A stretch of 10,107 nucleotides of DNA from SURF-24 sp964537965 (GTDB lineage Bacteria; Bacteroidota; Ignavibacteria; Ignavibacteriales; SURF-24): assembly GCA_964537965.1 (NCBI GenBank), contig CAZIDB010000179.1:1-10107 (forward strand). The letters are read 5' to 3'. Each line of letters opens with the position of its first letter. The first letter of the stretch is position 1. Both the position numbers and the translations under genes were made by a program. Shown one piece after another: positions 5,475-10,107 of the stretch. The notes beneath the pieces were generated by a model. The model did no database searches and was not told the origin of the DNA. It saw only the letters and a program-made list of their open reading frames with translations.

Positions 5475-6788
5475 ATGAGTAACAATAAGATACCCTATAA
5501 GTATGAAACACTGCAGTTACATGCAGGACAAGAACCGGATTCAGCAACAAAATCCCGTGCGGTTCCAATTTATCAAACGACATCCTACACTTTTGATGAT
5601 GCAAACCATGCTTCCGATTTATTCGCTTTAAAGAAATTCGGAAATATATATACAAGAATAATGAATCCAACAACTGACGTATTTGAAAAACGTGTTGCTG
5701 CCCTTGAGGGCGGTATCGGAGCACTTGCAACTGCATCAGGTCACTCCGCACAACTTCTTGTAATTACTAATATTGCACAATCTGGCGATAATATTGTATC
5801 ATCAAGTCATTTGTATGGCGGAACATATAATCAATTTAAAGTTACCTTCCCAAGATTGGGTATAAATGTAAAATTTGCCGGACAAGATACTCCAGATGAA
5901 TTTGAAAGCCTGATTGATGAAAACACAAAAGCTGTTTATATCGAAACAATTGGAAATCCTAAACTAAACATTCCCGATATTGAAGCGATTGCAAGTATAG
6001 CACATAAGAATAATATTCCTTTGATTGTTGATAATACTTTTGGTGCCTGCGGATTTCTTGTCCGCCCAATTGATTTTGGCGCTGACATAGTTGTTGAATC
6101 CGCAACTAAATGGATTGGTGGTCATGGTACATCTCTCGGTGGTGTAATTGTGGATTCCGGAAAATTCAATTGGGGCAACGGTAAATTCTCTGTCTTTACT
6201 GAACCAAGTCCTGGTTATCATGGACTTAAATTCTGGGAAGTGTTTGGGGAAGGTAGCCAATTCGGAAACATTGCTTTTATTATTCGGGCAAGAGTTGAAG
6301 GTTTAAGAGATTTGGGACCTTGTGTTAGTCCTTTTAATTCATTTCTTTTACTGCAGGGATTGGAAACACTCTCTCTTCGCTTGGAAAGACAATCTGAAAA
6401 CGCATTGAAATTAGCAAATTGGTTAAAGAATGATAACAGAGTTGATTGGGTTATATATCCGGGGCTAAAAGAACACGAAGATTATGAAGTTGCAAAAAAA
6501 TATTTCAAACGAGGTTTATTTGGTTCTATGCTTTGCTTTGGCATTAAAGATGGACTTGAAGCCGGAAAGAACTTTGTAAACAATGTTAAACTTGCAAGCT
6601 TACTCGCTAATGTAGGAGATGCAAAAACTCTTGTAATTCATCCGGCATCAACCACTCATTCACAACTAACAGAAGAAGAACAGATTGCTGCCGGAGCAAG
6701 TCCTGATCTCATTCGCGTGTCGGTTGGTTTTGAACATATTGATGATATTATTGAAGATTTTAATTCAGCATTAGATAAGATTAAATGA
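5475..6788 (+). CDS. metY: O-acetylhomoserine sulfhydrylase (Cys/Met metabolism PLP enzyme)
   Basis: MetY makes homocysteine from O-acetylhomoserine and sulfide, bypassing cystathionine. The 437-residue protein is of typical MetY length, longer than the roughly 380-400 residues of cystathionine gamma-synthase. It starts with ETLQLHAGQEPD (11-22) and AVPIYQTTSYTF (29-40). The IYTRIMNPTTDVFEKRVAALEGG block (58-80) contributes the PLP-phosphate contacts. VDNTF (185-189) holds the cofactor-contacting D186, and ESATKWIGGHGT places the PLP lysine at K212. HPASTTHSQL near the C-terminus is also family-typical. The long insert around residues 225-260, ending GYHGLKFWEVFGE, is characteristic of MetY. 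It is the first gene behind the SAM-I riboswitch. Its stop overlaps the metX start. An O-succinylhomoserine substrate cannot be excluded from sequence alone. Confidence 0.95.
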   Translation: MSNNKIPYKYETLQLHAGQEPDSATKSRAVPIYQTTSYTFDDANHASDLFALKKFGNIYTRIMNPTTDVFEKRVAALEGGIGALATASGHSAQLLVITNIAQSGDNIVSSSHLYGGTYNQFKVTFPRLGINVKFAGQDTPDEFESLIDENTKAVYIETIGNPKLNIPDIEAIASIAHKNNIPLIVDNTFGACGFLVRPIDFGADIVVESATKWIGGHGTSLGGVIVDSGKFNWGNGKFSVFTEPSPGYHGLKFWEVFGEGSQFGNIAFIIRARVEGLRDLGPCVSPFNSFLLLQGLETLSLRLERQSENALKLANWLKNDNRVDWVIYPGLKEHEDYEVAKKYFKRGLFGSMLCFGIKDGLEAGKNFVNNVKLASLLANVGDAKTLVIHPASTTHSQLTEEEQIAAGASPDLIRVSVGFEHIDDIIEDFNSALDKIK

Positions 6789-7951
6789 AAGCAGAAATAG
6801 CAACTAAAGATAAAATAACAGCAAAGACCAGGTTCATTCGTCTTTATGATGAATATAATCCTTTGGCAATGGAGTCGGGAGAATTTCTTGCTCCAATTGA
6901 TGTTGCATATCAAACGTATGGCAGCTTAAACAATGATGGAACTAATGCAATTTTAATTTGCCAGGCATTAACCGGAAATGCTCATGCTGCCGGTATTCAA
7001 TTAGAAGTTGAAAGCGATCCGAATTCAGAATTCGATTTATTGAAAAAATATAGTACGATGTTCCTTGGAAAATCCGGCTGGTGGGATGGTGCGATTGGTC
7101 CGGGTAAAGCATTTGATACTGAAAAATATTTTGTAGTATGTTCTAATTTTTTGGGAAGCTGTTACGGTACTACAGGACCGTCATCGATTAATCCTGTTAC
7201 AAACCAGATGTACGGAATCAACTTCCCTGCTGTTACAGTTAGAGATATGGTTAAAGTTCAGCATCAATTATTAAGAAAACTTGGTGTGAATAAATTAAAA
7301 ACCATTTCAGGCGGATCACTCGGCGGAATGCAGGTTCTTGAATGGGCAGTTATGTATCCTGATATGATTGAAACAATAATTCCTATTGCTACGGCAGCAA
7401 AGCATTCTGCCTGGGGCATTGGCTTAAATGAAGCTGCCCGCCGTGCGATTACTAACGATCCTAAATGGCTTGATGGTGATTATGTTGAACAACCGGAAAA
7501 AGGATTGGAACTTGCCCGCATAATTGCAATGATTTCTTACCGGAGCAGTGTATCATTCGAAAAGAAATTTTTGCGAGCAAGAAGCAGCATTGATAATTTG
7601 TTTAACATTGATAAGAATAAATTTGAAGTGCAGAATTATCTTGATTACCAGGGCAAAAAACTTGTTAAAAGGTTTGATGCAAACACATATCTATACATTG
7701 CAAATGCTATGGACTTGCACGATATCTCTTTTAACCGCGGTAGAATAGAAGATGTTCTTGGAAGCATTAGAGCAAAGACTTTATCAATCGGAATTTCAAG
7801 TGATGTCCTTTATCCCGCGCAGGAGCAAGTTGAATTTGCCAAACATATTCCGGACTCAAAATATGCAGAGATTAAATCGATTTACGGTCATGATGCATTT
7901 CTTATTGAGTTTGAACAGCTCAATGATATTATTAAAGATTTTCTAGATTAA
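6785..7951 (+). CDS. metX: Homoserine O-acetyltransferase (alpha/beta hydrolase fold)
   Basis: MetX acylates homoserine, normally from acetyl-CoA, giving the substrate for MetY. The 388-residue protein has AYQTYGSLN (41-49), the ALTGNAHAAG loop (61-70), WWDGAIGPGKAFDTEKYFV (99-117), NFLGSCYGTTGPSS (121-134) and the nucleophile elbow GGSLGGMQ (176-183). The catalytic triad reads as S178, D340 (SSDVLYP) and H369 (YGHDAFLIE). The elbow has Leu where many family members have Met. MetX-fold proteins can instead use succinyl-CoA, so acetyl specificity rests on the adjacent MetY. The ATGA overlap (6785-6788) with metY implies translational coupling and common control by the upstream riboswitch. No strong terminator follows. 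Confidence 0.95.
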   Translation: MKAEIATKDKITAKTRFIRLYDEYNPLAMESGEFLAPIDVAYQTYGSLNNDGTNAILICQALTGNAHAAGIQLEVESDPNSEFDLLKKYSTMFLGKSGWWDGAIGPGKAFDTEKYFVVCSNFLGSCYGTTGPSSINPVTNQMYGINFPAVTVRDMVKVQHQLLRKLGVNKLKTISGGSLGGMQVLEWAVMYPDMIETIIPIATAAKHSAWGIGLNEAARRAITNDPKWLDGDYVEQPEKGLELARIIAMISYRSSVSFEKKFLRARSSIDNLFNIDKNKFEVQNYLDYQGKKLVKRFDANTYLYIANAMDLHDISFNRGRIEDVLGSIRAKTLSIGISSDVLYPAQEQVEFAKHIPDSKYAEIKSIYGHDAFLIEFEQLNDIIKDFLD

Positions 7952-7978
7952 AATTAAACTTTCCTTGTAACAAGTTTG

Positions 7979-8007
7979 TTGACACTATCAAACTAATTAA
8001 ATATTTT
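7979..8007 (+). promoter_or_regulatory. Probable promoter of the ferritin gene, within an inverted-repeat cluster
   Basis: TTGACA (7979-7984) and TATTTT (8002-8007) are 17 bp apart, predicting a start near 8014. Short inverted repeats surround it: CTTGT-A-ACAAG (7964-7974), AGTTTG with CAAACT (7973-7978 and 7989-7994) bracketing the -35, and TTTGT-CAA-ACAAA (8005-8017) over and after the -10. These could be operator sites, but none matches a Fur or PerR box I know. Confidence 0.55.
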
Positions 8008-8039
8008 GTCAAACAAATAATTTATATCTAATAATTCAT

Positions 8040-8046
8040 AGGAGAG
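8040..8046 (+). promoter_or_regulatory. Strong ribosome binding site of the ferritin gene
   Basis: AGGAGAG is the best Shine-Dalgarno in the window. The AGGAG core ends 6 nt before the ATG at 8051, fixing the start and suggesting high expression. Confidence 0.85.
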
Positions 8047-8050
8047 TTTT

Positions 8051-8539
8051 ATGATTAGCGAAAAAATGGCTGAGGCATTAAACAAACAAATTAATGCTGA
8101 ATTATATTCCTGGTATTTATATCTTGCTATGTCCACTCATTTTGAAGATCAGAATTTTGCCGGAACTGCAAAATGGCTTAAGCTGCAGGCAAATGAAGAA
8201 ATGGATCATGCGATGAAATTTTTACATTATCTTAATGAAGTTGGTAAGAAAGTGGAATTATCAAAAATTGATAGTCCATCCGAAAAATTTGGTAATCACG
8301 TGGAGGTTTTTGAACAGGTTGTTGAACATGAACTTTATATCACAAAAAGGATTAACGATTTAGCTGACATTGCTTTTGAAGAAAAGGATCATGCAACCCT
8401 TAACTTTTTAAGCTGGTTTGTTAAGGAACAGGTTGAAGAAGTTGGCACAGCTAAACAGATATTAGAAAAGATTAAGATGGCTGGCAATTTCGGTGGTGGT
8501 TTGTTTATGATTGACCGTGAACTTGGAATGAGAGCTTAG
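8051..8539 (+). CDS. ftnA: Bacterial non-haem ferritin
   Basis: Ferritin stores iron as a ferric mineral in a cytoplasmic 24-subunit shell, oxidising Fe(II) at a dinuclear centre. The 162-residue protein is about the length of E. coli FtnA and aligns without shifts. The ferroxidase ligands are all present at matching positions: E17, E50, H53, E94, E126, Q127 and E130, plus E49 and Y24. The motif NEEMDHAMKF (48-57) and the WFVKEQVEEV helix (122-131) are typical. There is no haem-binding bacterioferritin Met at the usual place, so I call it Ftn and not Bfr. It has its own promoter, a strong ribosome binding site and a terminator, so it is a single-gene unit unrelated to the upstream methionine genes. 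A role in iron or oxidative-stress defence follows from the family. Confidence 0.95.
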   Translation: MISEKMAEALNKQINAELYSWYLYLAMSTHFEDQNFAGTAKWLKLQANEEMDHAMKFLHYLNEVGKKVELSKIDSPSEKFGNHVEVFEQVVEHELYITKRINDLADIAFEEKDHATLNFLSWFVKEQVEEVGTAKQILEKIKMAGNFGGGLFMIDRELGMRA

Positions 8540-8546
8540 TTTAATT

Positions 8547-8580
8547 AAATCCAGCCGGGGAAAACCAGGCTGGATTTTTT
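8547..8580 (+). terminator. Intrinsic terminator after ferritin
   Basis: A perfect 10-bp stem joins AAATCCAGCC (8547-8556) to GGCTGGATTT (8568-8577), and the T run reaches 8580. The loop can add two G-C pairs around an A-rich turn. Read from the other side, the stem ends in an AT-rich stretch with TTT, so it may also stop transcripts from the convergent kinase gene. Confidence 0.92.
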
Positions 8581-8611
8581 CAATTCAAAATATAAATTTG
8601 TAATCTTAGCG

Positions 8612-10107
8612 TTAACACCTGGGTGTTGTAAAACTATAATCTTTAAATATCACCCTGAAGGTTGAACCTTTTCCTTTTACGCTTTCCACTTCAATATCAA
8701 GTTTATTAATCTCACAATATTTTTTTACAAGGGCCAAACCAAGTCCATTCCCTTCGTAACGTCTTGTATAACCCTGTTCCTCCTGCCCGAAAGGTTTAAA
8801 TAAATTCGGCAGATAGTCTTCAGATATTCCAATGCCGGTATCATTAATTTCTATAACAAGGTCTTTGTGGTTTTTATGGTAATCCAGGATGATATTTATA
8901 TGACCTTTACTCGTGTACTTCACAGCATTATTAACAAGGTTTTCAAAAATCTGAACCATTGTATATTCATCACCAATAGTGTAGACTTCCGAATAGTCGA
9001 TTTTGCTACAAAGACTAAGTTCTAAGCCTTTGCTGTTTGCGTTAGTTTTAAATTCAAGATATAACTTTTCAAGAACATCCTTTAAAAGATTTATCTGGCG
9101 AAAATATGGTTCATAAGTACCAATCTGAATTTCAGACATATTTAATATCATATCAATTGTTCTAATGATTCTTTTCCCGGCATTTTCAATACCCACAAAG
9201 CTGATTTTCATATCATCCGGAGTAGATTCATATAATTCTTCTTTAATTAATCCTGCAAAACTTAGAATGGTATTGATTGGACTTCTGATTTCATGAGACA
9301 TCTGAGCAAGGAATTCAGATTTCAACTGATCAGATTTTTCTGCTTCTTCCTTAGCTTTTCTAATAGCCTCCTGATTTTTTTTCCTTTCAGTAATATCTCT
9401 TGATAAAGCAGTTATTGCAATAGGTTCTTCCTTTTCATTCAATATCATTGCAGTACTTACTTCAACAGTCATATAAGTATTATCTTTTTTTAAAAGAGAA
9501 AGTTCATAACCCTGACACATATTATTTTTATATGTTTCTTTCACAATTTCATCGATAGTAGTATGATTTTCCGGTGCAACAAGGGATTTAATTTTCTTTC
9601 CAATAAGCTCGTTAGAAGAATTATATCCCAATACCTGGGCGGTTTTCTGGTTGCATATAATTATTTTACCTTCAAGGTCAGCAAGTACAATTGAATCAGG
9701 TGAAGTCTCAACTAAGGTACGGAATTTTTTTTCTGAAGTTTCGAGAGCGCGCTCAGCTTTTTTACGCTCTTCTTCTTCCTTTATAATTGCTTTGGCTTTA
9801 ATAATCTTAATAGAAAAATAAACAATTAAAGCAATGATAATGATAAATATAATTGACCATTTTGTTAAGAAGCCCTGCATTTCTGCAATAACTTCAGATC
9901 TTGGAGTAGATATAATAATTGTCCAGAAGCTATCTAAAATATTGACAGGATAGAACAGAACTTCAATTGTTCTGTTTTCACCTCCATCGTCCATTTGTTG
10001 AATTGTTGCTGTACCTGCGATTCCGTGGGTAGCTTTACTAATCATATTAAGAGATGAAGGAGAATCCTTATAAATATCACTCCCCTTCTTAAAGAGATAT
10101 CTCGAAT
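8612..10107 (-). CDS. Membrane sensor histidine kinase, dCache-TM-PAS-HisKA-HATPase (5' partial)
   Basis: This is a two-component sensor kinase that reads an extracellular signal. Residues are numbered from the Met at 10045, but at least 20 further codons are open to the window edge, so the true start lies outside. Residues 1-58 look like the end of a periplasmic dCache sensor (GGENRTIEVLFYPV, then SFWTIIISTPRSEVI). A transmembrane helix spans about 63-83, followed by a charged coiled-coil linker. A PAS domain covers about 107-222, ending SRDITERKK, and a second linker helix follows. HisKA carries the phospho-acceptor H251 in FLAQMSHEIRSPIN. The ATPase domain has the N box ENLVNNAVKYT (368-378), G1 DTGIGIS (402-408), the F box FKPFGQ (416-421) and G2 GNGLGLAL (432-439). 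No receiver domain or response-regulator gene is visible. It converges on ferritin with no evidence of a functional link. Confidence 0.93.
   Translation of the reverse strand, partial: SRYLFKKGSDIYKDSPSSLNMISKATHGIAGTATIQQMDDGGENRTIEVLFYPVNILDSFWTIIISTPRSEVIAEMQGFLTKWSIIFIIIIALIVYFSIKIIKAKAIIKEEEERKKAERALETSEKKFRTLVETSPDSIVLADLEGKIIICNQKTAQVLGYNSSNELIGKKIKSLVAPENHTTIDEIVKETYKNNMCQGYELSLLKKDNTYMTVEVSTAMILNEKEEPIAITALSRDITERKKNQEAIRKAKEEAEKSDQLKSEFLAQMSHEIRSPINTILSFAGLIKEELYESTPDDMKISFVGIENAGKRIIRTIDMILNMSEIQIGTYEPYFRQINLLKDVLEKLYLEFKTNANSKGLELSLCSKIDYSEVYTIGDEYTMVQIFENLVNNAVKYTSKGHINIILDYHKNHKDLVIEINDTGIGISEDYLPNLFKPFGQEEQGYTRRYEGNGLGLALVKKYCEINKLDIEVESVKGKGSTFRVIFKDYSFTTPRC

Noticed and set aside
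5461..5478. ATG at 5461 as an upstream start or mini-ORF for metY
   Set aside because: It is out of frame with metY and ends after five codons. The GAAAGG just after it is better placed as the ribosome binding site for the ATG at 5475.
7956..7977. AAACTT/AAGTTT hairpin just after metX as a terminator
   Set aside because: The stem is only 6 bp and AT-rich with a 10-nt loop and no T run. It overlaps the dyads of the ferritin promoter and is not convincing.
8614..8627. Perfect inverted repeat AACACC-TG-GGTGTT at the 3' end of the kinase gene
   Set aside because: It lies in the last codons and stop of the kinase, with no T run on either strand, so it is not a terminator. A 6-bp-arm palindrome can arise by chance.
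1..10107. CRISPR arrays, tRNA or rRNA genes, insertion sequences, phage genes, toxin-antitoxin pairs
   Set aside because: I looked for spaced direct repeats, tRNA-like cloverleaf ends, transposase motifs and small paired ORFs on both strands and saw none.

Overview
This is an AT-rich window with compact gene packing. It holds most of an aspartate-family amino-acid block on the + strand: threonine genes, then proC, then two methionine genes. A ferritin gene follows, and a membrane sensor histidine kinase converges on it from the - strand. The bifunctional-type homoserine dehydrogenase, the proC variant and the overall gene style suggest a member of the Bacteroidota/Chlorobiota (FCB) group, perhaps an Ignavibacteria-like lineage. 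That placement is an inference from style and family resemblance, not from a marker gene. Several genes have Shine-Dalgarno sequences, and two TTGACA-type promoters are visible.

Region 1 (1-5192) reads as one operon-like run. It contains the homoserine dehydrogenase end of thrA (5' cut by the window edge), asd (archaeal/fungal-type aspartate-semialdehyde dehydrogenase), thrB (homoserine kinase), thrC (threonine synthase) and proC (pyrroline-5-carboxylate reductase). Gaps are 8-11 bp except for 120 bp between thrB and thrC. That gap is filled by a Thr/Leu-rich 38-codon ORF carrying an in-frame hexamer repeat, and it may also hold an internal promoter.

Region 2 (5193-7951) is a separate methionine unit. 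A TTGACA-17-TATCTT promoter leads into a complete SAM-I (S-box) riboswitch with a visible pseudoknot, a 13-bp intrinsic terminator and a 10-bp antiterminator pairing. Downstream are metY (O-acetylhomoserine sulfhydrylase) and metX (homoserine O-acyltransferase), which overlap by 4 bp. Homoserine made by ThrA and Asd therefore splits here: ThrB and ThrC take it to threonine, while MetX and MetY take it to homocysteine by direct sulfhydrylation. Only the methionine branch shows SAM control in this window.

Region 3 (7952-10107) has a 99-bp promoter-like gap, a non-haem ferritin gene with a full ferroxidase site, a strong intrinsic terminator, and on the - strand a dCache-PAS-HisKA-HATPase sensor kinase that runs off the right edge. 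No stretch longer than 300 bp lacks a gene. Apart from the 38-codon ORF and details of the riboswitch expression platform, I see ordinary, recognisable families and no clear undescribed system.
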